Numbered from the stretch's first letter, positions 1 through 10,609 are shown. The stretch: DNA of 64,000 bases from Diplonema papillatum (GCA_030068145.1 JAPJBO010000941.1:1-64000); one strand, 5' to 3'. The notes: generated by a model not told the origin, from the letters alone. Made by a program: numbers and translations.

Positions 1-436
1 CTCGCAGGCGGTCGCACCCACGAGCCAGAACGCCCCCGGCTGCGCCATCATCGACGCAATCATCATCGTTTACGACAAGGCCGCGTCGTTGTAGGCGCAC
101 GGCACCAACAACGTAATGATTCTCTCTCTGATGACAGCCACACATATAGGTGGATGGGGAGACAAAGAAATACATAGTTACTTACTTTCCACACTTTTGT
201 TCTTGTTGCGCAGCCAGCTACGATGAAGCAGGACAAACCGGATTTGTAGGCTACAATTGCTGTTCCAATCCATTCGCTTGGAGGATGGTAAACCAACCCC
301 AACTCCACCTCACAGGAATGTTAACAGAGAAAACACCACATCGCAAACAGCGCTGGCGAAGGAGTCTTGTGGCAGATACAGGTACTATTTTGACTTCTTC
401 CGGGTTTTCACGCTCTTTTTCGCTCGCTTTTCGTTG

Positions 437-2507
437 ATTCATAAGATCTCTGTTTCGTGTGTACAAAGTCGGTTTCGGTGGTTGCGCCTTCGGCGCTTCA
501 ATCTTTTATTAAGAGAGATCGCTCAGGTTGTTCCCAGTCGATTTCAGTGTGTGGGGTCTCAATTTCAGTGAGTTTGCGATTCGTTCGCAACACTAACAGT
601 TCGTCTGCCTAGGAGCACTTGATTTCAGTGTGTGGGAGTCCCAACTTCAGCGTGTTTGCGATTCGTTTGCAACACTACAATCGTCTGGCCTTGGAGCACT
701 TGAAGGTCGTACTTTCCCCCGACGGGGTTTCCGACTTGTTCCGGTTTTACAGGCTACTTTTTGCTCGCTTTTCGTTGATTCATAAAATCTCTGTTTCGTG
801 TGTACAAAGTCGGATTGGGTGGTTGCGCCTTCGGCGCTTCAATGTTTTATTAAGAGAGATCGCTCAGGTTGCTCCCAGTCGATTTCAGTGTGTGGGGTCT
901 CAATTTCAGTGAGTTTGCGATTCGTTCGCAACACTATACAGTCGTCTGGCCTTGGAGCACTTGAAGGTCGTACTTTCCCCGACGGGGTTTCCGACTTGTT
1001 CCGGTTTTACAGGCTACTTTTTGCTCGCTTTTCGTTGATTCATAAGATCTCTGTTTCGATCCGACTTTGTACACAAAGTCGGATTGGGTGCTTGCGCCTT
1101 CGGCGCTAGAATCTTTTATTAAGAGAGATCGCTCAGGTTGTTCTCAGTCGATTTCAGTGTGTGGGGTCCCAATATCAGTTAGTTTGCGATTCGTTCGCAA
1201 CACTAACAATTCGTCTGCCTAGGAGCACTTGATTTCAGTGTGTGGGGTGCCAACTTCAGCGTGTTTGTGATTCGTTTGCAACATTAAACTGTCGTCTGGC
1301 CTTGAAGCACTTGAAGGTCGTTTGAGTGTCGGGGCAGCACAACCCTGATTCGTGGGCTACAAGCGGTGTTCGCATCCACTCGCTTGGAGGATGAAACCCA
1401 ACCCCCCTACATCACCACACAGGAATGTTGGAAGCAGAGAAGCCGCACCAGAAGCGGTATGGGAGTCATTGCCGATCTGTGGAAGGTTCAGGTACTTTTT
1501 GAAGTGCAGTTTTCGCTGATACAATATGCAAGCACCATACAGGACATTGAAACAGCCTCGGAACCGTGCCGGCCTTAGTTCTTGTTGGCTGATCAGTGGT
1601 ATGCCGTAGCATCTTTTCGTGCACTTTCCCGCTGATTCCCTGTTGTCGTGTACAAAGTCGGATTGGGTGGTTGCGCCTTCGGCGCTTCAATCTTTTATTA
1701 AGAGAGATCGCTCAGGTTGTTCCCAGTCGCTTTCAGTGTGTGGGGTCCCAATCTCAGTGTGTTTGCGATTCGTTCGCAACACTAACAGTTCGTCTGCCTA
1801 GGAGCACTTGATTTCAGTGTGTGGGAGTCCCAACTTCAGCGCGTTTGCGATTCGTTTGCAACTATACAGTCGTCTGGCCTTGGAGCACTTGCAGGTCGTA
1901 CTTTCCCCCGACGGGGTTTCCGACTTGTTCCGGTTTTACAGGCTACTTTTTGCTCACTTTTCGTTGATTCATAAGATCTCTGTTTCGTGTGTACAAAGTT
2001 GGATTGGGTGGTTGCGCCTTCGGCGCTTAAATATTTTATTAAGAGAGATCGCTCAGGTTGTTCTCAGTCGATTTCAGTGTGTGGGGTCCCAATCTCAGCG
2101 TGTTTGCGATTCGTTCGCAACACTAACAGTTCGTCTGCCTAGGAGCACTTGATTTCAGTGTGTGGGAGTCCCAACTTCAGCGTGTTTGCGATTCGTTTGC
2201 AACACTATACAGTCGTCTGGCCTTGGAGCACCTGCATCTCGTGCTTTCCCCCGATGGGGTTTCCGACTTGTTCCGGTTTTACAAGCTACTTTTTGCTCGC
2301 TTTTCGTTGATTCATAAGATCTCTGTTTCGTGTGTACAAAGTTGGATTGGGTGGTTGCGCCTTCGGCGCTTAAATATTTTATTAAGAGAGATCGCTCAGG
2401 TTCTTCTCAGTCGATTTCAGTGTGTGGGGTCCCGATCTCAGCGTGTTTGCGATTCGTTTGCAACACTAAACAGTCGTCTGGCCTTGAAGCCCTTGAAGGT
2501 CGTTTGA
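437..2507 (+). repeat. Satellite block, left copy
   Basis: Tandem units of about 350-365 bp. Each carries a GCGCCTTCGGCGC hairpin, a TTTTATTAAGAGAGATCGC box, a GATTTCAGTGTGTGGG box and two forms of a TTTGCGATTCGTTCGCAACAC box. Units differ in length and copy number from those in the inverted arm at 19630-20240. Reading frames inside are by-products of the repeat and repeat with it. Confidence 0.85.
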
Positions 2508-3165
2508 GTGTCGGGGCAGCACAACCCTGATTCGTGGGCTACAAGCGGTCCCCTACATCACCACACAGGAAAGTTGGAAGCAGAGAAGCCACCCCCAGAA
2601 GCGGTATGGGAGTCATTGCCGATCTGTGGAAGGTACAGGTACTTTTTGAAGTGCACTTTTCGCTAATACAATATGCAAAAACCATACAGGACATTGAAAC
2701 AGCCTCGGAAACGTGCCGGCCTTAGTTCTTGTTGGCTAAACAGTGGTATGCTGTAGCATCTTTTCGTGCACTATCCCGCTGATTCGTTCGCAACACGAGC
2801 AGTTCAGGAGCACTTGATTGCAGTGTATACTTGAGCTCAGCGTGTTTGTGATCTGTTTGCAACACTTTAAAGTCGTCTGCCTCGGATCACTTCATTTCAG
2901 ACTACGACTAGAGTATTGCTGCAAGTGCTCAAGTGCAAACTGCTACTATTACGGCCGTGAAGCGCACACCGGACACAAAGCAAGACGACCGCATGACACG
3001 ACACGTGCAAAGAGTTCTAAGGTCGATAGCGGCTTTGTGCAGTATCATCACAAGCACCTGGTCTTTTTTTAGAGTTGTCGTTTTCAGAGTTCTTTTTTTC
3101 CGACGTTTTTTCTCGACATTTTTTCACCTTTCCCCCCCCAATTATTTTTCCGAAACTTTCTCCGA

Positions 3166-3650
3166 AAAAGGTACCGATAAGGTCGCAACCTCAAAAATAG
3201 GTACCGATAAGGTCGCAACCTCCAAAAGAGGTACCGATACCGTCGCACTCTCAAAAGGTACCGATAAGGTCGCACCTCGTCTTTTTTTCAGACTGCTTTT
3301 TTCTCGAAAAAAAATTTTCCGTTTTTTCTTCTTCAAAAAGGTACCGATAAGGTCGCAACCCCAAAAAGGTACCGATAAGGTCGCAACCTCCAAAAAAGGT
3401 ACCGATAAGGTCGCAACCTCCAAAAGAGGTACCGATAAGGTCGCAACCTCCAAAAGAGGTACCGATAACGTCGCAACCTCCAAAAGAGGTACCGATAAGG
3501 TCGCAACCCCAAAAAGGTACCGATAAGGTCGCACCTCAAAAAGGTACCGATAAGGTCGCAACCCCCAAAAGGTACCGATAAGGTCGCAACCCAGAAATGG
3601 GCAAAAGAGGTACCGATAAGGTCTCATGCGACGTTATCGGGACCGCCGCC
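3166..3650 (+). repeat. GGTACCGATAAGGTCGC subterminal array and terminus
   Basis: About a dozen copies of a roughly 28-30 bp unit, GGTACCGATAAGGTCGCAAC plus an A/C-rich spacer, run up to the terminus at 3650. On the reverse strand the terminus reads GGCGGCGGTCCCGATACC and contains a diverged first copy of the repeat. Merlin (10949-15442) and the 38-bp-repeat element (8322-16272) have the same layout, which is why I read it as an outer end and as a probable transposase-binding array. Confidence 0.7.
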
Positions 3651-4012
3651 TGTAAATGGTATGTTCTCGAATGGACCGGGGCCATCGACACGTGAGGCAA
3701 TGCCGTGCTCATACAGAGTCGTAGCATGAGAGGGACTCAAGAAGGAACTCCGTGACGGTCCCGACGCTGGGTGGTGCAGGGATGGGAAAAAGGTCGCATT
3801 CCAAACTTCATCGAACCTCTTCAGGGCCGATGGTGACATTCGGGCCCTCAGCTTATCAATGTCCATGGGCGGGACACTCGAAACATGCAAAGGGGATTGT
3901 TTCTCCTTTTCTGACTCAGGAAGCCTCGTTCTTTTACCCCGCCTCGTGATCGAGTGAAAAGTGTTGGAGATTCGAGCAGAAGGGAAAGTGTGCATCGACG
4001 AGAGAAAGTCAT

Positions 4013-5077
4013 TCAGAGCAATGCGGTCACCTTGTCGGTTCTCAAAGCTCTTGCCATTGCCAGGGGGTCGCCTCCGTACCTCAGGGTCACCTCGGCTAGC
4101 CCCTCGACCTCCTTGACCTTGTGCTTGGCGAGCCGAGAGAGAAGAACTTCTGGAATCAGATGGCCGGCAGCCACCTTCTTGAAGAGGTAGGTCAGGGCGC
4201 CTCTCTTTATGCTGTGAGCCGAGTACAGAGACAGTTGCGGGCTTCTTCGCCACACCCCCACCAACTTTGTAGTCGTCCATGAGGTCAACCTCTGGAACGG
4301 TGGCAGAGAAGTCAGAAGCAAGAAGATCGCCTCTGTCAGATCGCCCTTGATGACCACCCACCTTGAGTGCGTGAACGGCATGGCCCTTCTCCCCTTTGGG
4401 ATTGTGAACCAGTCGATCACGACCTCGTCTCGCTTGACGAGAAGGAAGTTCGCCGACGACAGATTCGACACCTCCGTCCACCTTGACGCTGTCTTCCACG
4501 CAATCAAGGCCGCGAGACACAACCGGGGGCTTTGGCTGAACGCCCATGCTACAAGGATGTGCTTCTCCATAGGCATCGCCTGCTGGCAGGGTATCGCAGC
4601 TCCGACGGCCCTCAGAGCAGCCGCCAAGCTCAGGAGGGATTGGTTGCAAATGCCTAAGTGGCGGAAAATCCCGGAGAGGCTCTTTGTGTAGCTGAGCATC
4701 CCCTGTTGCCGGACACCAGTTGCCACTACGAACAGGCATGCCGAATCCGGGGTTAGTGGAAGGTCGTTGAGGGAGGTCCAGCTGGTGAATCGCCTCCACA
4801 AATGTCGGCGCTGCAAAGTGGTCGACGATGCCCACATGCTCGCCACAAGGTCCTGTAGTTTCAAAGTCGCGACACCCCCTGAAACCTTCCCTTCTCCAGT
4901 TCGTCGAACAGTCGTACGGCTCGTGCCTCCAGTGATGTGTTGGAAGACAAGGCGGCCGAAGAGGGTCGTGAGGTGTGGGTCGCTTGCTTGATTGTGATGA
5001 AGGAGTTGGATGACCGGACTTCTTTGAGAGACGCTGCAAGGCATGAAGCCCGTTGTGGAGTTTTCGGACCTTGGCAT
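4013..5077 (-). CDS. Tyrosine recombinase (Crypton- or DIRS-type)
   Basis: The 354-residue frame ends in a tyrosine-recombinase catalytic domain. The family's key residues can be read as Arg199 (ASRWTEVSNL), Lys228 (IPKGRR), His288 and Arg292 (AHSIKRGA), His319 (LAKHK) and Tyr334 (TLRYGG). Residues 80-160 look like the helical core-binding domain. Such enzymes move Crypton and DIRS-type eukaryotic elements and bacterial cassettes through a phosphotyrosine intermediate. It lies on the same strand and just downstream of the coiled-coil ORF 5177-6229, so the two probably belong to one element. The true start is uncertain because the frame may begin further upstream or by splicing. A longer overlapping frame (3624-5222) appears to be a shadow. 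No reverse transcriptase lies in the same orientation, so Crypton versus DIRS kinship is open. The catalytic part looks whole. Confidence 0.7.
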   Translation of the reverse strand: MPRSENSTTGFMPCSVSQRSPVIQLLHHNQASDPHLTTLFGRLVFQHITGGTSRTTVRRTGEGKVSGGVATLKLQDLVASMWASSTTLQRRHLWRRFTSWTSLNDLPLTPDSACLFVVATGVRQQGMLSYTKSLSGIFRHLGICNQSLLSLAAALRAVGAAIPCQQAMPMEKHILVAWAFSQSPRLCLAALIAWKTASRWTEVSNLSSANFLLVKRDEVVIDWFTIPKGRRAMPFTHSRWVVIKGDLTEAIFLLLTSLPPFQRLTSWTTTKLVGVWRRSPQLSLYSAHSIKRGALTYLFKKVAAGHLIPEVLLSRLAKHKVKEVEGLAEVTLRYGGDPLAMARALRTDKVTALL

Positions 5078-5176
5078 TAAGTGCCTTCGACGACGAGGAA
5101 GCAGTTTGATTTCGGAAGGAATCCGGTTTGTTGTTGCGGGGACTGGCGTTTTTGGCTCCAGCCGGGGCGGACCCAG

Positions 5177-6229
5177 TCATTTCGCACCGGCCGAACCTTT
5201 TCCCTGACCCTGACGCTTCCAAGAGGGGGTCGACCTTTGCACTTTCCCCGACATCCGCTGCATCACAACAGCGGCGGCCTTGTCCACAGCATTTACCGGG
5301 CCAGACATACCCTCACCCTGCTTGGCTAGCTCTGTCTTCAGCTCCCGTCGTGGAACCTTGTGCCGCACGTAGTTGTGCTGCACGCGGACGAGTTGAAGCA
5401 GGTTGTTGCCCGCCTGCCTTTGCGGTGTCCCTTGCCATCCGTCGAAGTAGGCGACGCCCATGATCCAAAGGCGCAAGCTGTGGAACGCCTCCTCAAGCTG
5501 CTCGCCCCCTGGCAGATGTGCCATTCCACTGAGATAGCGCGACTCCAAGTGGAATATGAGCCGGTGCGGGTGGGTGGAAATTTCATCCACCCAGTCTTTG
5601 ACGTCTTCGGCGTCTGCTGGGAAAACAACTGCGACATCGCCATCATCTCCGTCTTGAGCTGCTTTCTTCTGTCCTCCGGCACTGAGGTCCTCCACCTTCT
5701 TCAGCAACAACGACAACTGTTGCTGCAGCGCTTGCAACTGTTGGTCCTTCTCAGTGTTGCTGCGCCTCAGCTCGGCTATGATAGCCACAGCCTGCTCTGT
5801 CTGGTGGACGGCAGCCTCCAACACACGGGAGTACTCGTACCCCTCTGCAGGTAGAGGGTACTCCTGCTCTGGTCCGGCATGTTGCTGAACACCGTTCAAG
5901 TGGTTGTTCGCCACTGATGCACGAACCTTGTACTTCGCTCCTGCTTCCTCGAGGAGGCCTGCATGAAGCAGGTACGGGCCATCTGAGCCAGCAATGCGGA
6001 CGCTGTAGACGACAACCTTGCCCACCAAGGCCCTGCACTGGTCATGCATCTGGCGCTCACTCATCTTCATTGGTGCAGGGATGCCGGCTTGTCCAGCCGT
6101 TGCTGACGGTGCGACCGAGCGTGCTCTTTCTGTTGCCGACTCGGAGGACCCTCTCCGTGACTCTGGCTCTGGTGATGCTTCAGGCAAAGCCAACATCTTT
6201 GGATTCAAGGCTTTGAGACCACCAACCAA
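5177..6229 (-). CDS. Coiled-coil protein beside the tyrosine recombinase
   Basis: A 350-residue ORF that I cannot assign to a known family. Residues 1-60 are Ser/Glu/Ala-rich and look disordered. Residues about 135-190 form a coiled coil with Gln and Leu runs (QQLQALQQQLSLLLKK). Residues about 205-300 hold an alpha-helical region with several aromatic residues, and the C-terminus is basic and Gly/Lys-rich. A coiled coil plus basic tail, directly upstream of a recombinase on the same strand, suggests a nucleic-acid-binding or structural partner carried by the same element. That is inference from position and composition only. It looks whole. Confidence 0.5.
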   Translation of the reverse strand: MVGGLKALNPKMLALPEASPEPESRRGSSESATERARSVAPSATAGQAGIPAPMKMSERQMHDQCRALVGKVVVYSVRIAGSDGPYLLHAGLLEEAGAKYKVRASVANNHLNGVQQHAGPEQEYPLPAEGYEYSRVLEAAVHQTEQAVAIIAELRRSNTEKDQQLQALQQQLSLLLKKVEDLSAGGQKKAAQDGDDGDVAVVFPADAEDVKDWVDEISTHPHRLIFHLESRYLSGMAHLPGGEQLEEAFHSLRLWIMGVAYFDGWQGTPQRQAGNNLLQLVRVQHNYVRHKVPRRELKTELAKQGEGMSGPVNAVDKAAAVVMQRMSGKVQRSTPSWKRQGQGKGSAGAK

Positions 6230-6329
6230 GCAACCAACCTCCCCCCTGGTTCTTAGTACTATTTGTTGGATAAATAGCTACTAGGGGCTATTCTCTGGAA
6301 TGTCGATTCCCCAAATGAATCTGCATTCT

Positions 6330-6355
6330 GACCCTGCATGATAACATGCAGGGTC
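6330..6355. repeat. Two MITE stubs end to end
   Basis: GACCCTGCATG (6330-6340), ATAA, then CATGCAGGGTC (6345-6355): the outer 11 bp of two copies of the MITE described at 9287-9500, facing away from a shared 4-bp NTAN site. The right stub is cut by the next repeat at 6358, which begins GGCAGG. This suggests that repeat inserted into a MITE. Confidence 0.55.
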
Positions 6356-6357
6356 AA

Positions 6358-6904
6358 GGCAGGTCTTCACTTTGGCTCATCTTCACTTTGTCTCCGGATG
6401 CAAAGTGAAGATTTTAAGTCGAAAAATCTTCACTTTACAGATCTTCACTTTAGATACGAGAAACCAAGATCTTCACTTTGTATCCTGACTGGATCTTCAC
6501 TTTACTGATCTTCACTTTGGATCATCTTCACTTTGTCTCCAAACAGGATCTTCACTTTAGAGATCTTCACTTTACATCCCGGATACAAAGTGAAGATCCT
6601 GTTTGGAGACAAAGTGAAGATTTTAAGTCGAAAAATCTTCACTTTGTCTCCCGGGTACAAAGTGAAGATCCTGTTTGGATACAAAGTGAAGATCCTGTTT
6701 GGAGACAAAGTGAAGATCCAGTTTGGATACAAAGTGAAGATTTTAAGTCGAAAAATCTTCACTTTGTATCCAAACTGGATCTTCACTTTGGAGATCTTCA
6801 CTTTGTACCCAGGATACAAAGTGAATCCTGTTTGGAGACAAAGTGAAGATCCAGTTTGGAGACAAAGTGAAGATTTTAAGTCGAAAAATCTTCACTTTGT
6901 CTCG
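6358..6904. mobile_element. AAAGTGAAGAT array, possible fourth array-armed element
   Basis: About 540 bp of ATCTTCACTTTGTCTCC-type repeats in both orientations. The palindromic module AAAGTGAAGATTTTAAGTCG plus its complement occurs four times. The left edge reads GGCAGGTCTTCACTTTGG: a GGCAG-type start that runs straight into the repeat, as in the three elements with confirmed ends. No matching right terminus is present, so this is at best a one-ended remnant. Confidence 0.45.
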
Positions 6905-6905
6905 A

Positions 6906-7109
6906 GCTGATGCACACTCTGGCTGCTGTAGCGGCAGGTGATCCTGTGTATGTGAAGCCAGCTTTTGCGGCGAAAGGTGTGACTGTCCATGTGTGGATAG
7001 ATAATATCCGATACACCGGGCGATCTAACGCTGTCATCCGGGAATCAGCCCGATTGGACAAAACTGCTGAGCATTGTGATCTCACATGGAAACCCGAAGA
7101 TTCACAAAC
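6906..7109 (+). pseudogene. Short reverse-transcriptase-like remnant
   Basis: About 60 residues containing a WIDNIRYTG segment that resembles the palm motif (hydrophobic-x-D-N/D) of reverse transcriptases in some protist retroelements. It is only a small fragment, bounded by the array on the left and a truncated MITE on the right. The family cannot be fixed from so little and the match may be chance. Confidence 0.25.
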
Positions 7110-7186
7110 TTGTGTGAAACCCATTTTTTTTCCGGAAATTTTTTTTTGGCCATTTCCAAAAAGACACAAGGTTTTGACCCTGCATG
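7110..7186. mobile_element. Truncated MITE (right half)
   Basis: The right half of the CATGCAGGG MITE, ending GACCCTGCATG at 7186. It is followed by GTAT (7187-7190) and then another copy's left end. The two copies share a 4-bp target site tail to tail, as at 19305-19308. Confidence 0.75.
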
Positions 7187-7190
7187 GTAT

Positions 7191-7919
7191 CATGCAGGGT
7201 CAAAACCTTGTGTCTTTTTAAAACGCTCCCGCGGGCCAAAAAGGTACCGATAAGGTCGCACCTCAAAAAGGTACCGATAAGGTCGCAACCCCCAAAAGGT
7301 ACCGATAAGGTCGCAACCCAGAAATGGGCAAAAGAGGTACCGATAAGGTCTCATGAGACGGTATCGGGACCGCCGCCTGCTCACCCCGCCTGCCCCCCCC
7401 TTGCTGGGTGAGTCGACCAAGATCACGCAGCTAGGGGAGCTCACCGTGGTGGATCCCTCGCCGCTTCGGTTGGAGGCTGCTCCTTGCCTCCCCAACCCCG
7501 CCGGCTTCTTCACCACCAGCTTGACGCTGGGCTTCCTCTTCCCAGCCTTGGCCTCCGGCGCCCTGGAGGCCGGCTTGGCGCTCGGAGTTGCGGTACCTGT
7601 GCTGGTTTTGGTGGGGGGAGGAGCTGAAGAGTGAGAAGGGGGGGCTTGGCGTGCCTTCCGCAACGCCTCCCTCCTCAGCAGGGCTCGCGCTTCCATCGCA
7701 CCGGCCTCCTGCATCGTCCTCTGCCTCCTCTGCTCTGTGTCCTTCCTACATACCATGCAGGGTCAAAACCTTGTGTCTTTTTGAAAATGGCAAAAAAAAA
7801 AAATTCCAGAAAAAAATGGGTTTTTTGAATTTTAAAAGTTTGGAACAAACTCTGCAGTAATTTTTGAGGAAGTTGAGCAAATTTTTTTTTTTCCAAAAAA
7901 TTTTTTAGGGCTCCATCGG
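7191..7919. other. MITE split by a 681-bp inversion
   Basis: Bases 7191-7238 are one end of the MITE up to its GC-rich centre. Bases 7754-7919 are the other end, in the wrong orientation, also up to the centre. Reversing 7239-7919 joins them into one full MITE flanked by GTAT on both sides. It also makes the GGTACC array at 7239-7377 continuous with the one at 7920-8030. One breakpoint is therefore in the MITE centre and the other in the array. The pieces agree independently, so the inversion is well supported. Confidence 0.8.
7378..7756 (-). CDS. Fragment of a basic, low-complexity ORF
   Basis: About 120 residues rich in Ala, Lys, Arg, Ser and Pro (for example KRKPSVKLVVKKPAG), with no recognisable domain. 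It starts beside the MITE at 7754 and stops at the end of the large transposon (7377). By the GGTGAGCA target duplication, its sequence originally continued into 25145 onward, where Pro/Ser-rich reading also goes on. So this is part of the target of the large element. Whether it is a host gene or an older element is unknown. Confidence 0.35.
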
Positions 7920-8321
7920 CCCGGTTGCGACCTTATCGGTACCTCTTTTGGAGGTTGCGACGTTATCGGTACCTCTTTTGGAGGTTGCGACCTTATCGGT
8001 ACCTATTTTTGAGGTTGCGACCTTATCGGTACCTTTTTCGGAGAAAGTTCCGGAAAAATAATTGGGGGGGGAAAGGTGAAAAAATGTCGAGAAAAAACGT
8101 CGGAAAAAAAGAACTCTGAAAACGACAACTCTAAAAAAAGACCAGGTGCTTGTGATGATACTGCACAAAGCCGCTATCGACCTTAGAACTCTTTGCACGT
8201 GTCGTGTCATGCGGTCGTCTTGCTTTGCGCTTCACGGCCGTAATAGTAGCAGTTTGCACTTGAGCACTTGCAGCAATACTCTAGTCGTAGTCTGAAATGA
8301 AGTGATCCAAGGCAGACGACT
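7920..8321 (-). repeat. Array and single-copy part of the left arm
   Basis: Reverse complement of about 2872-3230 in copy 1, including four GGTACC units and the TTTTTTCCGACGTTTTTTC stretch. It is interrupted at 8321 by the 38-bp-repeat element and resumes at 16273. Confidence 0.8.
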
Positions 8322-8327
8322 GGCAGC

Positions 8328-10040
8328 TCTTCGGTTAGAGTCGCACAAGGCATTTCCATTACAAAAAACTTCGGTTAGAGTCGCAAGCCATTTTCATTGA
8401 GAAAAACTTCGGTTAGAGTCGCGTAGAGCATTTCCATTGAGAAAAACTTCGGTTAGAGTCGCAAGCCATTTTCATTGAGAAAAACTTCGGTTAGAGTCGC
8501 GTAGAGCATTTCCATTACAAAAAACTTCGGTTAGAGTCGCAAGCCATTTTCATTGAGAAAAACTTCGGTTAGAGTCGCGTAGAGCATTTCCATTACAAAA
8601 AACTTCGGTTAGAGTCGCAAGCCATTTTCATTGAGAAAAACTTCGGTTAGAGTCGCAAGCCATTTTCATTACAAAAAACTTCGGTTAGAGTCGCAAGCCA
8701 TTTTCATTGAGAAAAACTTCGGTTAGAGTTGCGTAGAGCATTTCCATTACAAAAAACTTCGGTTAGAGTCGCAAGCCATTTTCATTGCAAAAAACTTCGG
8801 TTAGAGTCGCAAGCCATTTTCATTGAGAAAAACTTCGGTTAGAGTCGCAAGCCATTTTCATTACAAAAAACTTCGGTTAGAGTCGCAAGACATTTTCATT
8901 ACAAAAAACTTCGGTTAGAGTCGCAAGCCATTTTCATTACAAAAAACTTCGGTTAGAGTCGCAAGCCATTTTCATTGAGAAAAACTTCGGTTAGAGTCGC
9001 GTAGAGCATTTTCATTACAAAAAACTTCGGTTAGAGTCGCAAGCCATTTTCATTGAGAAAAACTTCGGTTAGAGTCGCAAGCCATTTTCATTACAAAAAA
9101 CTTCGGTTAGAGTCGCAAGCCATTTTCATTACAAAAAACTTCGGTTAGAGTCGCAAGCCATTTTCATTACAAAAAACTTCGGTTAGAGTCGCAAGCCATT
9201 TTCATTACAAAAAACTTCGGTTAGAGTCGCAAGCCATTTTCATTGAGAAAAACTTCGGTTAGAGTCGCGTAGAGCATTTTCATCACCATGCAGGGTCAAA
9301 ACCTTGTGTCTTTTTAAAACGCTCCCGCGGGGCCGATGGAGCCCTTAAAAATTTGTTGGAAAAAAAAAATTTTGCTCAACTTCCTCAAAAATTACTGCAG
9401 AGTTTGTTCCAAAATTTTAAAATTCAAAAAACCCATTTTTTTTCCGGAATTTTTTTTTTTTGGCCATTTCCACAAAGACACAAGGTTTTGACCCTGCATG
9501 TTACAAAAAACTTCGGTTAGAGTCGCAAGCCATTTTCATTGAGAAAAACTTCGGTTAGAGTCGCGTAGAGCATTTTCATTACAAAAAACTTCGGTTAGAG
9601 TCGCAAGCCATTTTCATTGAGAAAAACTTCGGTTAGAGTCGCGTAGAGCATTTTCATTACAAAAAACTTCGGTTAGAGTCGCAAGCCATTTTCATTGAGA
9701 AAAACTTCGGTTAGAGTCGCATAGAGCATTTTCATTACAAAAAACTTCGGTTAGAGTCGCAAGCCATTTTCATTGAGAAAAACTTCGGTTAGAGTCGCGT
9801 AGAGCATTTTCATTACAAAAAACTTCGGTTAGAGTCGCAAGCCATTTTCATTGAGAAAAACTTCGGTTAGAGTCGCGTAGAGCATTTTCATTACAAAAAA
9901 CTTCGGTTAGAGTCGCAAGCCATTTTCATTACAAAAAACTTCGGTTAGAGTCGCAAGCCATTTTCATTACAAAAAACTTCGGTTAGAGTCGCAAGCCATT
10001 TTCATTACAAAAAACTTCGGTTAGGGTTGCGTAAGGGTCG
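8328..10040 (+). repeat. 38-bp tandem array, left arm
   Basis: About 40 units of CTTCGGTTAGAGTCGC plus a 22-bp variable half. Variants are CAAGCCATTTTCATT and GTAGAGCATTTCCATT, mixed in a higher-order alternation. The inverted counterpart is at 10478-10609 and 15556-16272. Confidence 0.9.
9287..9500. mobile_element. CATGCAGGG MITE (214 bp) in the left arm
   Basis: A complete copy. Terminal inverted repeats of about 29 bp begin CATGCAGGGTCAAAACCTTG. The flanks TCAC and TTAC are a 4-bp target duplication with one change from the array's TTAC. The interior is A/T-rich with a GC-rich segment (CTCCCGCGGGGCCGATGGAG) nearer one end. It has no coding capacity. Other copies in the window give NTAN duplications GTAA, CTAC, ATAC, ATAT, GTAT and GTAG. 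Confidence 0.88.
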
Positions 10041-10480
10041 CAAAAGAAAGAAAGAAAGAAAGGGCCTCAAGACAGAAACCTGGTTTAGCCTGTGTCTCTT
10101 CCGAAGGGAAGATCAAGACAGAAATCCAGTTTGACCTGTGTTGGCACCACACTCAACCCACCCACACCCCACCACTCCCACACCACACTCACATCAACCT
10201 CTCACCCACCCCACTCACACCCACACCACACTCACCCACCTCACTCACCAACCCACCCCCCAACTCACCCACCCCACACCCACTCCCACATCACCCACCT
10301 CACTCACCAACCCACCACCCCACACCCCACCACCCACACCACACTACTCACATCCACCTCACTCACAACCCACCTCACCCAATCACATCCACCTCACTAC
10401 TCACACCCACACCAACCACTCACATCCACCTCACTCACAACCCTCCCACACCACCACTCCACCTCACCCAATCACATCCA
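10041..10480 (+). other. Core of the 38-bp-repeat element: shared 80-bp module and C/A-rich tract
   Basis: A short AAAG run, then a module (about 10064-10140) containing CAAGACAGAAACCTGGTTTA and AAGACAGAAATCCAGTTTGA, then about 330 bp of CACCCACAC-type sequence. Module and tract recur in the same order inside Merlin (14383-15040, where the module is tripled). The shared core with different arms suggests modular exchange. Frames through the C/A tract are not genes. Confidence 0.75.
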
Positions 10481-10609
10481 CGAAGTTTTTTGTAATGAAA
10501 ATGGCTTGCGACTCTAACCGAAGTTTTTTGTAATGAAAATGGCTTGCGACTCTAACCGAAGTTTTTTGTAATGAAAATGTCTTGCGACTCTAACCGAAGT
10601 TTTTTGTAA

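Larger units (their letters stand above)
1..3650 (+). mobile_element. Large satellite-armed transposon, copy 1 (right part only)
   Basis: This is the right part of an element whose left end lies before the window. It mirrors, in inverted orientation, the left part of the copy at 7239-25144; for example bases 1-437 match the reverse complement of about 20240-20676 almost exactly. In order it holds a single-copy centre (1-437), satellite units (about 437-2507), a single-copy stretch (2508-3165), a tandem GGTACCGATAAGGTCGC array (3166-3638) and a sharp end at GGGACCGCCGCC (3650). The same end occurs at 7377 and 25144 with different sequence beyond it. No transposase ORF is seen, so it is probably non-autonomous. 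The base run after the end, TGTAAATG, would be the 8-bp target duplication, but its partner is outside the window. Confidence 0.75.

Noticed and set aside
3142-3627. Minus-strand frame with RPYRYLF repeats, and similar KTGS, VEIRAQ and FFFGPK repeat frames elsewhere
   Set aside because: Translations of short tandem arrays; the same arrays give equally long frames in other registers.
3624-5222. 532-residue minus-strand frame as the real gene
   Set aside because: It overlaps the tyrosine-recombinase frame, which has all catalytic residues; the longer frame has none and a Pro/Arg/Ser-rich shadow-like composition.
8328-10040. CRISPR-like array
   Set aside because: Regular 38-bp units, but both halves of the unit repeat; there are no unique spacers, and the host is eukaryotic.
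10092-10533. His/Thr/Pro-rich proteins
   Set aside because: Translation of the C/A-rich tract.
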